A stretch of DNA of 64,000 bases from Methylobacterium sp. J-048 (GCF_022829515.1 NZ_JAKSYL010000227.1:1-64000); one strand, 5' to 3'; shown: positions 1-11,065, numbered from the stretch's first letter. Numbers and translations are program-made. The notes: a model not told the origin generated them from the letters alone.

Positions 1-57
1 GACCGCTGGAGGGCTCCTTCGAGGCGCCCGCTGCGCGGCCGCACCTCAGGATGAGGG
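1..57. repeat. Right part of an interspersed palindromic repeat, cut by the window edge
   Basis: Positions 41-57 carry the arm GCACCTCAGGATGAGGG, and 7-24 carry GGAGGGCTCCTTCGAGG. Both strings recur in the complete element at 43599-43715, and a diverged copy lies at 47653-47776. The left arm lies outside the window. It is a short non-coding palindrome of REP type in the space downstream of the leftward DUF4159 gene. Confidence 0.7.
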
Positions 58-102
58 AATCTGATGGGAGCAAGCGTTGCCCGGGAAACGTGTCGATGCC
101 TG

Positions 103-2922
103 TCACTGCCCCAGCCGCTCCAGCAGCGCGGGCACGTGGACTTGGTCCGCCTTGTAGTTGCCGGTGAGCGTGTAGATCACGATGTTGACGCCGCCCCGGA
201 AGGCCATCTCGCGCTGGCGCTGGTCGCCGCCGACCACCGGGTAGAGCGGCTCGCCGCGGCGGCCCACCGACCAGGCGGCGGCGAGGTCGTTGCCGGTGAT
301 GATGATCGGGCTGACGCCGTCGCCGGCCCGGGCCGGGCGGCGCTCGGCGCCCTCAGCGGCGGGGGGCAGCGCCTCGACCCAAGTCTGGCCCGTGGCGTAG
401 CGGCCCGGGAAGCTGTCGACGAGGTAGAACGCCTTGGTCAGCACGTGGTCGAGGGGCACCGGCTCCAGCTCCGGCACCTCGAGGGTCGCCAGCATCTTGC
501 GCAGGTACGCCGCCTCCGGGGAGGGCGGGCCGCCCGGGCGGGCGGTGAGGGCGTCGCGGGTGTCGAACAGGACCGTGCCGCCGTTGCGCATGAACGCGTC
601 GATCTTGCGGATCGCCGCCTCGGAGGGCTGGGGCCGCGAGGGCGCGATCGGCCAGTAGATCAGCGGGTAGAAGGCCAGCTCGTCCTTGGCCGGGTTGATC
701 CCGGCGGGCTCGCCCGGTTCGAGAGCGGTGCGCGCGGCGAGCATCTGGGTCAGGCCGGTCAGCCCGGTCCGGCTGGCCTCGTCGAGGGCGGCGTCGCCGG
801 TGATCACGTAGGCGAGCCGCGTGACCAGGGACGATTCGATGCCGTTCGGCCGGTTGGCCGCGGGCTCCTCGGCGCGCAGGGGCGGCGCCGGCAGGGCGGC
901 GAATAGCAGGAGGCCCGCGAAGGCCAGTACGGCCGGGCGTCCGCGCAGGCGGCTCGCCCAGGCGGAGCGACGCAGGAAGCCGCCGAGCCACAGGCCCGCC
1001 AGGGTGTCGAGGGCGAGCAGCAGCAGCGCCAGGGTGAACAAGGTCGAGCGCAGATCCAGGGTCTCGGCTCCGGCGAGGGTTCCGATCCGGGCGCCGGCAA
1101 GCGCCGCGGTGTCGAGGGGTTTCAGGCGGTCGTCGGGCTTCAGGGCGTTGACGCTGATGCCGCCATCGGCCGGTCCGTAGAAGCCGGGTGGGTGCTCGGC
1201 GTTCCCCCGGTCGGCGTAATCGGCCGCGACCGCCGTGGCCGAGGCGGGGGGCGAGCCGAGCGCCCCGAACCCGTCCAGCGTCGCCCGGGGGGCGAGCACC
1301 ACGGCGGACGCCCGGCTCGCCTCACCCGCGGGGGGCGCCGAGGCACCGGCCAGGCCGACCACCCGCCGGAGCATGTCGATGAACAGCCCCGAGAGCGGCA
1401 GGTTCGACCAGGTCGTGTCCGCGGTGACGTGGAACAGCACCAGCGTGCCCTGGCCGCGCTTCTGCGCGGTGACGATCGGCGTGCCGTCCTGCAAAGAGGC
1501 CCAGGTCCGGTTCGGCAGGTCGCCGTCCGGCTCGGCCAGGATCTGGCGGCGCACGCCGATATCGGCCGGCGGGGTCAGCCCGGCGAAGGGGCTCTCGGGC
1601 GGGAACGGCGCCAGGGTCTTGGGACTGTCCCAGGACAGGGTGCCGCCCAGCGTCCGGTTGCCCCGGCGCAGGCGGACCGGCACCAGCGGGTCGTTGCCGG
1701 CGGCGAGGCGCGGGCCGGCGAAGCGCAGCAGCATGCCGCCGGCCTTCACGAAGCTCTCGACCCGGGCGGTGGTCCGCTCGTCCAGCGCCCCAACATCGGC
1801 GAGCACCAGCACCGAGACCTGATTGTCGAGGAGCTGGGTGATCGACTCCGCCGTGCCCTTGGCGCCGCGGGCCTCCTGCACGTCGGCAAAAGGCTGGAGC
1901 GCCCGGGCGAGGTAGTAGGTCGGCGCCAGCAGCGGCTGGGCCTGATCGAGGGTGCCGCCGAACACGAGTCCGACCCGGCGGCGCTTGCCGCGCTCGTCCT
2001 GGAGCACCACGGCCCCGGCCGAACGCTCGCCCGCGATTTCCAGGCGGCTGATGCTGTTGCGCAGCTCCACAGGCATCTCGAAGGTCGCCGTCGCCTCGGT
2101 GGCATCGGCTGCGAAGGCGATGTCGCGCTCGGCCAGTGGCAGGCCCTTCTGGTCGAGGGCCCGGATCACGCCGGTGTCGCGCCCGTTCGGGGCCGCCCGC
2201 AGGGCCCGGGCCGTAAGGGTGCCGCCGGTCTCGGTGGCGGTGAGCGCCAGGGCCGGCGGCTTGTCCGCGCGCAGAACGGTCAGGGCGGCGCCGTTGCCGC
2301 CGACGAGATCGGCCAAGCCCTTGGCGAAGCGCTCGTCGCTGGCACCGGCGACGCCGTCGCTGATCCAGACGAGGCCGGCGCCGCGGTTCTTCTCCAGGAA
2401 CGTCCCGATGCTGGCGAGATGCGCGTCGCGAGTCGGCAGGATCGGGCGCGGTGCCAGGGCGCGCAGGCGCTCCAGGGCGGCGGCTGGGGTCTTGGCCTCG
2501 AAGGCGGCGGCCGGCTCGGCCAGGCCGATCACCGCCACGGGCCGTCCGTCCCGGGCGGCGCCCTCGACCGCGTCGGTGGCGACCCGCAGCCGGTCGCGCC
2601 AGTCGTGGGCGGCGGCGAAGCCGTTGTCGAGGAGCACGAGGAGCGCGCTGCGCCCGCCGCCGGCCCCGACGCCGCCGGGATTCCAGACCGGGCCGGCCAC
2701 CGCCAGGATCAGGGCGGCGGCGATCAGCAGGCGCAGGAGCAGCAGCCAGGGCGGGGTGCGCGCCGGCGTCTGCCGCTGCGGGATCAGGTCGGCGACGAGC
2801 TTGAGCGGCGGGAATTCGATCCGGCGCGGCCGCGGCGGCGTCACCCGCAGCAGGAACCACAGGGCCGGCAGGCCGATCAGGGCGGCGAGCGCCAGGGGCG
2901 CCGCGAAGGTCAGACCCAGCAT
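103..2922 (-). CDS. DUF4159 domain protein with BatA-like N-terminus
   Basis: A 939-residue membrane protein. The N-terminus has the two hydrophobic segments and the PPRPRRIEFPPLKL stretch of BatA/aerotolerance-regulator proteins. The middle is a degenerate von Willebrand A-like region. Two further hydrophobic segments lie near residues 625-675, and the last 245 residues are a DUF4159 domain (YPLIYWPIAPS, FRGGVNIVIYTLTGNYKADQVH). DUF4159 proteins commonly follow moxR and a DUF58 gene, as here. The ATG start follows the DUF58 stop by only seven bases, so the three genes form an operon. The role is inferred to be envelope maintenance or protein maturation; the biochemistry of this family is not settled. 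The next gene downstream would lie outside the window. Confidence 0.88.
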   Translation of the reverse strand: MLGLTFAAPLALAALIGLPALWFLLRVTPPRPRRIEFPPLKLVADLIPQRQTPARTPPWLLLLRLLIAAALILAVAGPVWNPGGVGAGGGRSALLVLLDNGFAAAHDWRDRLRVATDAVEGAARDGRPVAVIGLAEPAAAFEAKTPAAALERLRALAPRPILPTRDAHLASIGTFLEKNRGAGLVWISDGVAGASDERFAKGLADLVGGNGAALTVLRADKPPALALTATETGGTLTARALRAAPNGRDTGVIRALDQKGLPLAERDIAFAADATEATATFEMPVELRNSISRLEIAGERSAGAVVLQDERGKRRRVGLVFGGTLDQAQPLLAPTYYLARALQPFADVQEARGAKGTAESITQLLDNQVSVLVLADVGALDERTTARVESFVKAGGMLLRFAGPRLAAGNDPLVPVRLRRGNRTLGGTLSWDSPKTLAPFPPESPFAGLTPPADIGVRRQILAEPDGDLPNRTWASLQDGTPIVTAQKRGQGTLVLFHVTADTTWSNLPLSGLFIDMLRRVVGLAGASAPPAGEASRASAVVLAPRATLDGFGALGSPPASATAVAADYADRGNAEHPPGFYGPADGGISVNALKPDDRLKPLDTAALAGARIGTLAGAETLDLRSTLFTLALLLLALDTLAGLWLGGFLRRSAWASRLRGRPAVLAFAGLLLFAALPAPPLRAEEPAANRPNGIESSLVTRLAYVITGDAALDEASRTGLTGLTQMLAARTALEPGEPAGINPAKDELAFYPLIYWPIAPSRPQPSEAAIRKIDAFMRNGGTVLFDTRDALTARPGGPPSPEAAYLRKMLATLEVPELEPVPLDHVLTKAFYLVDSFPGRYATGQTWVEALPPAAEGAERRPARAGDGVSPIIITGNDLAAAWSVGRRGEPLYPVVGGDQRQREMAFRGGVNIVIYTLTGNYKADQVHVPALLERLGQ

Positions 2923-2929
2923 TGCGGCC

Positions 2930-3841
2930 TCACTCCGGGCCGCGCGCGGCGATCAGCGTGGCGAGCCGCAGGGCCGCCTCGCTCGCCGGGCGGTCGGTGC
3001 GGTGGATGGTGAGCGTCCAGCCCTGCTGGCGGGCGATCGCCTGCAGGGCGGCGCGGTGCTCGGCGATTCGGGCGCGGTAGCGGGCGCCCCAGGCATCGGC
3101 ATCGCCGATATCGAGGCTGAGCCCGCCTTCGAGGTCGTGCAGCACGGCCTGACCGGAGAACGGGAAGGTCTCCTCAATCGGATCGACCACCATCAGCAGG
3201 TGGCCACGGCTACCCCGTCCAGCGAGGTTTTGCACCACACTCGCGATCCGGTCGGGTGTAGTGAGGAAATCGCCGATCAGCACCACCTCGTCGAACCGGG
3301 CCGGGCTCGCCCGGGGCGGCAGGTCCTGGTCCAACCCGGCCCTGTCGGCGACCAGCGCCTGAATCATTCGCTCGACGATGCCGCGCGAGGCGGTGGCCCG
3401 GGTCAAGCCGAGGAGCCCGACCCGCTCGCCGCCCTCCACAAAGGCATCTGCCAGGGCCAGCCCCAGGACCAGAGCCCGTTCGACTTTAGACGCGGATGCC
3501 AAGTCCGAAAAAAAAGCCATCGAGGCGGAGCGGTCGATCCACAGCCAGATGTTGTGGGCCGCCTCCCATTCGCGCTCGCGCACGTAGAGCCGGTCGTCCC
3601 GGGCCGAACGGCGCCAGTCGACCCGCGCGGCGGCCTCGCCGGTGACGAAGGGGCGGAACTGCCAGAAACTCTCGCCCGGCCCGGCCCGGCGTCGGCCGTG
3701 CAGACCGTGGGCCAGCAGGCTCGATACCCGCCGCGCCTCCAGGACGAGACGAGGCATTTTTTCGGAGAGGGCGGTCGCGCCCTCGCTCTCGCGCCTGCCG
3801 GGGGTGCGCCGTTCGAAGTCGAGGGCGTGTGTCCCGACCAA
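2930..3841 (-). CDS. DUF58 domain protein
   Basis: A 303-residue protein with the DUF58 hallmark FWQFRPFVTGEAAARVDWRRSA followed by IWLWIDRSASM, the start of the VWA-like fold with a DxSxS metal-site remnant. Family members work beside MoxR ATPases. The longest frame begins with TTG at 3841, two bases after the moxR stop. The next ATG is 28 codons inside and would remove poorly conserved sequence only, so the start is uncertain. It sits between moxR and the DUF4159 gene with minimal spacing, consistent with co-translation and a shared complex. Confidence 0.88.
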   Translation of the reverse strand: MVGTHALDFERRTPGRRESEGATALSEKMPRLVLEARRVSSLLAHGLHGRRRAGPGESFWQFRPFVTGEAAARVDWRRSARDDRLYVREREWEAAHNIWLWIDRSASMAFFSDLASASKVERALVLGLALADAFVEGGERVGLLGLTRATASRGIVERMIQALVADRAGLDQDLPPRASPARFDEVVLIGDFLTTPDRIASVVQNLAGRGSRGHLLMVVDPIEETFPFSGQAVLHDLEGGLSLDIGDADAWGARYRARIAEHRAALQAIARQQGWTLTIHRTDRPASEAALRLATLIAARGPE

Positions 3842-3843
3842 GG

Positions 3844-4848
<1,005 letters not shown>

Positions 4849-5138
4849 GCGGTTGTCCGTCTCCTGTCCGGGGTCCCGGGGAACCCCGTCGGTCATCCGG
4901 TCAATGTGGGGCCGTTCGCACCGGGCTGGCAAGGTCGGGATCGCCGCACGCGGTTTGGGCGGGATGATCGGCGGGTTGGGAACCGCCGCGCAGCGGCCGC
5001 GCGACACGGCCCTTGGCGCGGGCCGGCCGGACCATTAGGAAGGCGCGCGAGCCGGGGCGGCCGGCTGAACCTCCTGATGTCTCTCGCGGATTGCGGCGTG
5101 GGCAGCAAAGCGGGCCTCCCGCGTATCCGGTACTCACC

Positions 5139-8100
5139 ATGCGCCTTCGAGATGTGTTCGTCGCCGGGCCCGCGCGGTCCCTCACGCGCCCGTTGGCCCG
5201 GCGCCTGAAGCGGCGGCGGACGAACGAGCCCCGGCAGGCGGATCTTGTGGCGGCCGTGAAGGCGTCGGGCCTGTTCGATCCGGCCTGGTACGCACGGCGC
5301 TATCCCGACGTGGTCGGCGAGGGGATCGACCCGCTCGTCCACTATGCGGTCCATGGCGGGCGCGAAGGCCGCTGGCCGTCGCCGCTGTTCCACGGCGACC
5401 GCTATCTCGACGCCGTCCCGGGCCTGCGCGCCGAGGGCGTGAACCCGCTGATCCACTATGTCGAGCGCGGCGCCGATGCCGGCATCGCCCCCAACCCGCT
5501 GTTCGACCCGGACTGGTACGCCGCGCGCTATCTCGGCGGCTCGGACGCCCGCGCCCGGGCGTTCTTCCATTTCGTGAAGAGTCCCGACACCGACCCGTCG
5601 CCGCGGTTCGAGTCCGCCTGGTACCAATCGCGCTACCCGGATGCGGAGGCAGCCGGCGGCATCGCGCTCGCGCATTATTACGAGACCGGCCGGAAGCAGG
5701 GCTATCTGCGCAACCCCGAGGAATTCGCCGGGCTGTCGCGGCATGTCGACCTGATCCGCCGCTCCGGGATCTTCGACGCCGAGTTCTACCGCGGGCGCTG
5801 CCCCGAGGCCGAGACCAGCGGGCTCGAGCCCCTGGAGCATTACGTGATGGCCGGCGGCTATCGCCGCTACGCCCCGCATCTCCTGTTCGACCCCGACTGG
5901 TACGCCGCGCAATCGGCGGCGGTGCGCGCCGACAGCCTCAACCCGCTGGTGCATTTCCTCGAGCACGGCGCCCGGGAGGGGCTCGATCCCGGCCCCTGGT
6001 TCGACACGCGCTGGTACACCAAGACCTATCTCGCCGACGACGAGACGGACACGAACCCGCTCGCGCATTTCCTGGCCGATAACGGCCGGCGCACGAGCCC
6101 ATCCCCGCGCTTCGACGCGCCCTGGTACCTGGCTCGCTACCCCAGGGTCGCCGCTCTGGGGCTCAACCCCCTGATCGACTACGTCACGACCGGGCTTGAG
6201 GCGGGCCGCCTGACCCGCCGCGTCGCCGACGCCGCGGTGCCCGAGGCCGCCGATGCCCGCCTGTCCTGCCTGAAGCGGGAGCCGCGCCGGCACGGCCGCA
6301 CCGCCCTGTTCATCACCCACGCGCCGGAGGGGCGCATCCGCGGCCATGTCGAGCCCTACCTGCGGGCGTTTTCCGAGAACGGCATCGACATCGTGCTGAT
6401 CATTGCGGCCGACCAGCACAAGACCGCGGTGCCGGAGGTGATCCTGACGCTCTGCGCCTCGGCCTACCTGCGCGAGAACAAGGGCTTCGATTTCGCCGCC
6501 TGGGCGCATGTCCTCCTGGAGGACGACGACCTGCTCGATTCCGAGACGCTCTACCTCGCCAACGACAGCCTGGTCGGGCCCCTCGACAGCGGCGATTTCG
6601 CCGGGCTGCTGGCGAAAATCGATGCCTACCCGGAGGCGGTAATCGGGCTCGCCGACAACTTCTACTACAGTCACCACCTGCAGAGCTTCTTCCTGGCCCT
6701 GAAGAAGCGCTGCGTGTCCTCCTACGCGTTCAACCACTTCATCCAGTCGGTGGCGAACTGGCCGGACAAGAACAGCGTCATCACCGAGTACGAGCTGACT
6801 TTCTCGCAGCGCATGCGTGCTGCCGGGCTCGGGATGCGCAGCCTGTTCTCGGCCCAGAACAAGCACATGACGCTGGTCAACGACCCGCGCAACAACCGCA
6901 CCCTGTTCGACTGGGAAAACATGCTCACCCAGGGCTTCCCGTTCGTGAAGCGCTCGCTCTTGGGCGAGCACGCCGCGATCGGGGGCGCGGCGGTGCGCGA
7001 AGCGATCGAGGAGCGGGGCTTCGACCTCGATCGGCTCGACCAGACCTTCACGTATCCCGGGCCCAAGGTCTGGGCCGACCTGCGCAAGCCCCAGGCGCCG
7101 GAGCGGCCCCTGCGGGTCTCGTATGTCTCGCCGATGAACTACGCCAACGGGCTCGGCGTCGCGGCGCGCAGCTACGTGCGGGCGCTGCACCGGGCGCCGT
7201 TCGCCCTGAACGTACATCCGATGGAGCGGTCGTTCCACGTCCATGCCCGGGTCGGGCCGGGCTGGCAGGCCCGGACCTTCTCGGGAGCGCCGGACATCGC
7301 CCTGGTGCATTTCAACGGTGACAGCTGGCAGTCGCTGATGAGCGAGCGGCAGCTCGACATCGCCGCGAGCGCCCGGCTCAAGATCGGGCTGTTCGTCTGG
7401 GAGACCTCGCATGTCCCCGGGGGCTGGCTGCCCACCGTGGACGGCCTCGACGCGATCTGGGCGCCCACCGAGTTCTGCGCCGCGATCTTCCGCCAGATCA
7501 CCGACATCCCGGTCGATGTCGTGCCCTACGTGGTCGAGAACGAGCCCGGCGAGCCGGCGAGCGCCGCTGCCAAGGCCAACCTGCGCAAGGCGTTCTCGAT
7601 CGACCCGGCCAGGAAGGTGATTCTCTACGCCTTCGACGGGTCGAGCTACCTCGCCCGCAAGAACCCGCACGCGCTGATCCGGGCGTTCCGGGCCGCGGGG
7701 CTGGCGCAATCCGGCTGGCAGCTCGTGCTCAAGACCAAGCACGTGTTCGACCTGCCCGACGAGGGCAAGAAGCTGCTCGACCTCGTCGGCAAGACCGGCG
7801 ACGTGGTGGTGATCGACCAGCCACTGTCCCAGAACGAGCTCGGCGCCCTGTTCGAGCTCTGCGCGGTCTACGCCTCGTCGCATTCCTCCGAAGGGTTCGG
7901 CCTGACGATCGCCGAGGCGATGGAGATGGGCAAGGTCGTGGTCGCCACCGATTACGGCGGCAGCCGCGACTTCCTCGACGCCACCTGCGGCTTCCCGGTG
8001 AAGGCCGAGATCGCCGCCCTGGAGCAGACCTACGGGCCGTACCTGCGCGGCGCCGAATGGGGGCAGGTGGACGAGGCCGACCTCGCCCGGGCGCTCACCG

Positions 8101-8246
8101 ACGCCGCCCGGGCGGTGACCAGCGGCGACGCCGCGCGGATCGGCGCCGCCGCCCGCGCCCGGATCCGCGAGCGCCTGTCGATCGGCGCGGTGGCCGCCGC
8201 CATGGAGGCGAGCGTCCGCCGGCTCCTCGCAGCCGAACCCATTTGA
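5139..8246 (+). CDS. Large glycosyltransferase: N-terminal repeats + rhamnan-synthesis-F domain + GT4
   Basis: A 1035-residue cytoplasmic protein with three parts. Residues about 45-375 hold eight copies of a repeat whose core is FDPxWYxxRYPDV followed by PLxHYxxxGxxEGR. Residues about 385-610 match the rhamnan synthesis protein F family (FITHAPEGRIRGHVEPYL, NKGFDFAAWAHVL, LYLANDSLVGPL). Residues about 656-1030 are a GT4 transferase (SYVSPMNYANGLGVAARSY, HSSEGFGLTIAEAMEMGK). Such proteins build surface polysaccharide. The ATG at 5139 is chosen because the frame's 42 upstream codons are low-complexity. It is divergent from moxR across a 290-base gap, and a family 2 transferase follows 19 bases downstream, so the two are probably one operon. 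Confidence 0.88.
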   Translation: MRLRDVFVAGPARSLTRPLARRLKRRRTNEPRQADLVAAVKASGLFDPAWYARRYPDVVGEGIDPLVHYAVHGGREGRWPSPLFHGDRYLDAVPGLRAEGVNPLIHYVERGADAGIAPNPLFDPDWYAARYLGGSDARARAFFHFVKSPDTDPSPRFESAWYQSRYPDAEAAGGIALAHYYETGRKQGYLRNPEEFAGLSRHVDLIRRSGIFDAEFYRGRCPEAETSGLEPLEHYVMAGGYRRYAPHLLFDPDWYAAQSAAVRADSLNPLVHFLEHGAREGLDPGPWFDTRWYTKTYLADDETDTNPLAHFLADNGRRTSPSPRFDAPWYLARYPRVAALGLNPLIDYVTTGLEAGRLTRRVADAAVPEAADARLSCLKREPRRHGRTALFITHAPEGRIRGHVEPYLRAFSENGIDIVLIIAADQHKTAVPEVILTLCASAYLRENKGFDFAAWAHVLLEDDDLLDSETLYLANDSLVGPLDSGDFAGLLAKIDAYPEAVIGLADNFYYSHHLQSFFLALKKRCVSSYAFNHFIQSVANWPDKNSVITEYELTFSQRMRAAGLGMRSLFSAQNKHMTLVNDPRNNRTLFDWENMLTQGFPFVKRSLLGEHAAIGGAAVREAIEERGFDLDRLDQTFTYPGPKVWADLRKPQAPERPLRVSYVSPMNYANGLGVAARSYVRALHRAPFALNVHPMERSFHVHARVGPGWQARTFSGAPDIALVHFNGDSWQSLMSERQLDIAASARLKIGLFVWETSHVPGGWLPTVDGLDAIWAPTEFCAAIFRQITDIPVDVVPYVVENEPGEPASAAAKANLRKAFSIDPARKVILYAFDGSSYLARKNPHALIRAFRAAGLAQSGWQLVLKTKHVFDLPDEGKKLLDLVGKTGDVVVIDQPLSQNELGALFELCAVYASSHSSEGFGLTIAEAMEMGKVVVATDYGGSRDFLDATCGFPVKAEIAALEQTYGPYLRGAEWGQVDEADLARALTDAARAVTSGDAARIGAAARARIRERLSIGAVAAAMEASVRRLLAAEPI

Positions 8247-8265
8247 CGCCCGGGAGACGCGATCC

Positions 8266-9792
8266 GTGTTGAACAAGAAGCCGGTCCCGGCCCCGTCGGC
8301 CTCCTGGAGCGCGCGCGCCTGGCCGGACGCGATCCTGCCGCTGCCCCTCGACGCGCGCTTCCACCCGGTCGACGACCGCAAGCTCGACCAGGTCGCCGCC
8401 GGCTCGCTTCCCGCCTGCCGGGCCGTGTTCGTGGCCCCGGCGGCCTCCGAGTTGTACCCGGACCTGTTCGAACCGATCCTCGCCGCACTGGCCGAGCGGC
8501 CGGATATCGGCATCTTCTACGGCGACGACGCCGTGGTGGGCGCCGACGGCCAGGTCCGCAGCGTCCATTGCAAGCCGGCCTTCAACCCGGCCCTGCTCAT
8601 GGCCGACGACTATATCGGCTTCCCGCTGGTGATCCGCGTCTCGGCCCTGGCGAGCCTCACTCCGGATTTCGGCCGGCGTAGCGGCAACGCCGCCTGGTTC
8701 CGGCTGCTACTCGATGCGATCTCGGCGGGCATCGGCATCGACCGGATCCCGCAGACGCTGATCGCCTCGCCGCTGGCGCGCCCGAAGGCGAAGCGGGCCG
8801 CCCGGGCCGACGTGCTCGACCGCTGGTTCCAGGGCTCGGGCGCCCCCCTGCGCACGGCGTCGGGCCTGACCCCGGACACGCTGGAGATCCGCCGCAGCTT
8901 CGACGCGCGCCCGCCGGTGACCCTGGTGGTGCCCACCGCCCAGACCCGGCCCCGGGACGAGGACGGAAACCCGATCGCGGGCGCCAAGCCCCACGTCATC
9001 AACTTCCTCGACAGCCTCGCCCGCAGCACCTATCCGGCCGACCGGATCCGGGTGCTGATCGGCGACGATAGGGCCGACGACGCGATCTATCGGGGCCGCT
9101 CGGACCGGTTCGCGGTGACCCGCCTGCTCACCACGCGGCCCGAGGGTGCGCCGTTCAACTACGCGGCCAAGATGAACACCCTCTGGCGCGCCGCCGAGAC
9201 CGACCTCGTCATCCTGATGAACGACGACCTCGTGGTGCGCCGCCCCGGCTGGATCGAGGCGCTCCTGACCTTCGCGCTGGACCGCGGCGTCGGCGGCGTC
9301 GGCGGGCGGCTGCTGTTCCCGAGCGGCAAGATCCAGCATGCCGGCATGTTCGGCGGCATCTTCGATGTCTGCGCCCATCCCTGGTACAACCGCGACGCGG
9401 CCGAGCCGACCTACGGCGACTGGGCGCTGACACAGCGCGACTGCTCGTCGGTCACGGGCGCCTTGTTCGCCACCCGCAAGGCGGTGCTGGAGGCGGTCGA
9501 CGGCTTCGACGAGAGCTTTGCCCTCGACTTCAACGACGTCGACCTGTGCTTCAAGCTGCGGATGCTCGGCTACCGGATCGTCTACACGCCGTTCGCCGAG
9601 ATGGCGCACCACGAGAGCGCCTCCCGGCAGACCAGCTTCGCTCCGGGCTCGCAGATCTCACGCTTCCTGCGCCGCTGGCACGACGTGCTGACCGACGACC
9701 CCGCCTACAGCCCGCAGCTGCGCACCGACACCGACGTGGTCGCCCCCCGGGCCGACGCGGCTCGCTGGGTGAGCGAGCGCCGGCCCGCCTGA
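8266..9792 (+). CDS. Glycosyltransferase family 2 protein
   Basis: A 508-residue GT-A fold transferase. The catalytic domain is in the second half: VTLVVPTA at the strand start, VLIGDDRAD, then NYAAKMNTLWRAAETDLVILMNDDLVVRRPGW with the DxD-like DDL metal site, and the acceptor part GGVGGRLLFPSGKIQHAGM. The C-terminal LDFNDVDLCFKLRMLGYRIVY is typical of polysaccharide GT2 enzymes. The first 200 residues include a second, reduced GT-A-like segment (GIFYGDDAVVGADG). GTG start at 8266 with CGGGAG about ten bases upstream. It acts with the upstream RgpF/GT4 protein on an unknown glycan. It ends one base from the convergent monooxygenase gene. Confidence 0.9.
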   Translation: MLNKKPVPAPSASWSARAWPDAILPLPLDARFHPVDDRKLDQVAAGSLPACRAVFVAPAASELYPDLFEPILAALAERPDIGIFYGDDAVVGADGQVRSVHCKPAFNPALLMADDYIGFPLVIRVSALASLTPDFGRRSGNAAWFRLLLDAISAGIGIDRIPQTLIASPLARPKAKRAARADVLDRWFQGSGAPLRTASGLTPDTLEIRRSFDARPPVTLVVPTAQTRPRDEDGNPIAGAKPHVINFLDSLARSTYPADRIRVLIGDDRADDAIYRGRSDRFAVTRLLTTRPEGAPFNYAAKMNTLWRAAETDLVILMNDDLVVRRPGWIEALLTFALDRGVGGVGGRLLFPSGKIQHAGMFGGIFDVCAHPWYNRDAAEPTYGDWALTQRDCSSVTGALFATRKAVLEAVDGFDESFALDFNDVDLCFKLRMLGYRIVYTPFAEMAHHESASRQTSFAPGSQISRFLRRWHDVLTDDPAYSPQLRTDTDVVAPRADAARWVSERRPA

Positions 9793-9793
9793 G

Positions 9794-11065
9794 TCACAGC
9801 GCCTCGCCGCGCATCAGCCGGGGCCGGGTGCCCCGGGAGGCCGCGGCCTCGCCGATGAAGAACCGCTTGAGGCCGGGCAGGCGGTCGACGATCCCGAGGC
9901 CGAGGTCGCGGGCGAGCCGCAGCGGCAGGGCGTCGTTGGAGAACAGCCGGTTCAGCCCGTCGGTCGCCGCCGCCATGGCGAAGCTGTCGAACCGGCGGGC
10001 GCGCTCGTATTCGCGCAGCACGTCCGGGCTGCCGGGATCGAGGCCGAGCCGCAGGGCGCCGGTCACGGCTTCCGCCAGCGCCGCGGCGTCCGCCAAGCCG
10101 AGATTGAGACCCTGGCCGGCGATCGGGTGGATGACGTGGGCCGAATCCCCCAGCAGTGCCAGCCGCTCTGCCCGGAACGCCCGGGCGATGCCGAAGGCCA
10201 GCGGGTGTCGGCTCGGGCCGTACTCCAGGGCGAGCGTGCCGAGGTCCAGGGTGAACCGGCGCTCGATCTCGGCCAGCACCTCGTCGGGCTCGCCCGACAG
10301 CAGTGCGTCGGCCTCGTCTTCCCGCTCGGTCCAGACGATCGAGGAGCGGTGGCCGAGCGACCCGCCGTCCCGCAGCGGCAGGATCGCGAACGGACCGGCG
10401 GGCAGGAAGTGCTCGAAGGCGCGCCCGTTATGGGGGCGGGCATGCCCGATCGTGGCGACGATCCCGACCTGCGGATAGGACCAGCCGACCCAGCCGATCC
10501 GCGCCGCCTCGCGCAGGCGCGAGCGCGCCCCATCGGCGGCCACCAGCAGGTCGGCCTTCAGGGTTGCGCCCGTGGTCAGCTCCGCCCGGATCGCCGCGCC
10601 CTCCGGCACGGCCCGGACCACCCCGGCCCCGAGGATCTCCACGCCCGCCTCCCGGCTCGCCTCGGCCAGGGCCGTGGCCAGGGGCTCGGCCTCGACCATG
10701 TGGGCGAAGGGCTCGCCGACGCCGCGGTCGGCCTGGTCCTCCGCCTCCCGCCCGAAGGTCAGGAACACCGGCCGTACCGGATCGCCGATCCGGCTGTCGG
10801 AGATCACCATCTCGGCGATCGGCTCGGCCGCGACCGCGATTCTCTCCCACAGCCCGAGCTGTGCCAGCATCCGCCGACCGCCCGCCGCCAGCGCGTAGGC
10901 GCGGCCGCGATGCCGGGCGGGGTCGGCGGCGTGGGGGTCGATCACGGTCACGGCCAGTGCCGGGCCATGGGCCTGCTTGAGCGCCAGCGCCAGGGCGAGG
11001 CTGGCGAGGCCGCCGCCGGCGATCAGGAGGCTGCGGCTGCCGGGGCGGGGCGTCTGGGCCGTCAT
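9794..11065 (-). CDS. FAD-dependent monooxygenase, UbiH/COQ6 family
   Basis: A 423-residue flavoprotein hydroxylase. The N-terminal dinucleotide fold is LLIAGGGLASLALALAL, the DG motif is DLLVAADGARSRLREAA, and the second FAD motif is LALLGDSAHVIHPIAGQGLNLGLADAAAL, which is diagnostic for the UbiH/UbiF/VisC/COQ6 group. These enzymes hydroxylate the ubiquinone ring at the membrane; the exact ring position cannot be told from sequence. The ATG at 11065 is preceded by GGAGA at good spacing; a longer frame to 11137 is not needed. The gene is divergent from tesB with about 95 bases between, enough for back-to-back promoters. Confidence 0.9.
   Translation of the reverse strand: MTAQTPRPGSRSLLIAGGGLASLALALALKQAHGPALAVTVIDPHAADPARHRGRAYALAAGGRRMLAQLGLWERIAVAAEPIAEMVISDSRIGDPVRPVFLTFGREAEDQADRGVGEPFAHMVEAEPLATALAEASREAGVEILGAGVVRAVPEGAAIRAELTTGATLKADLLVAADGARSRLREAARIGWVGWSYPQVGIVATIGHARPHNGRAFEHFLPAGPFAILPLRDGGSLGHRSSIVWTEREDEADALLSGEPDEVLAEIERRFTLDLGTLALEYGPSRHPLAFGIARAFRAERLALLGDSAHVIHPIAGQGLNLGLADAAALAEAVTGALRLGLDPGSPDVLREYERARRFDSFAMAAATDGLNRLFSNDALPLRLARDLGLGIVDRLPGLKRFFIGEAAASRGTRPRLMRGEAL

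Noticed and set aside
4893..8513. A 1206-codon open frame antisense to the repeat glycosyltransferase
   Set aside because: It is opposite a protein with clear domains, has no family similarity, and is rich in Arg/Gly/Val as expected from the reverse strand of GC-rich codons.
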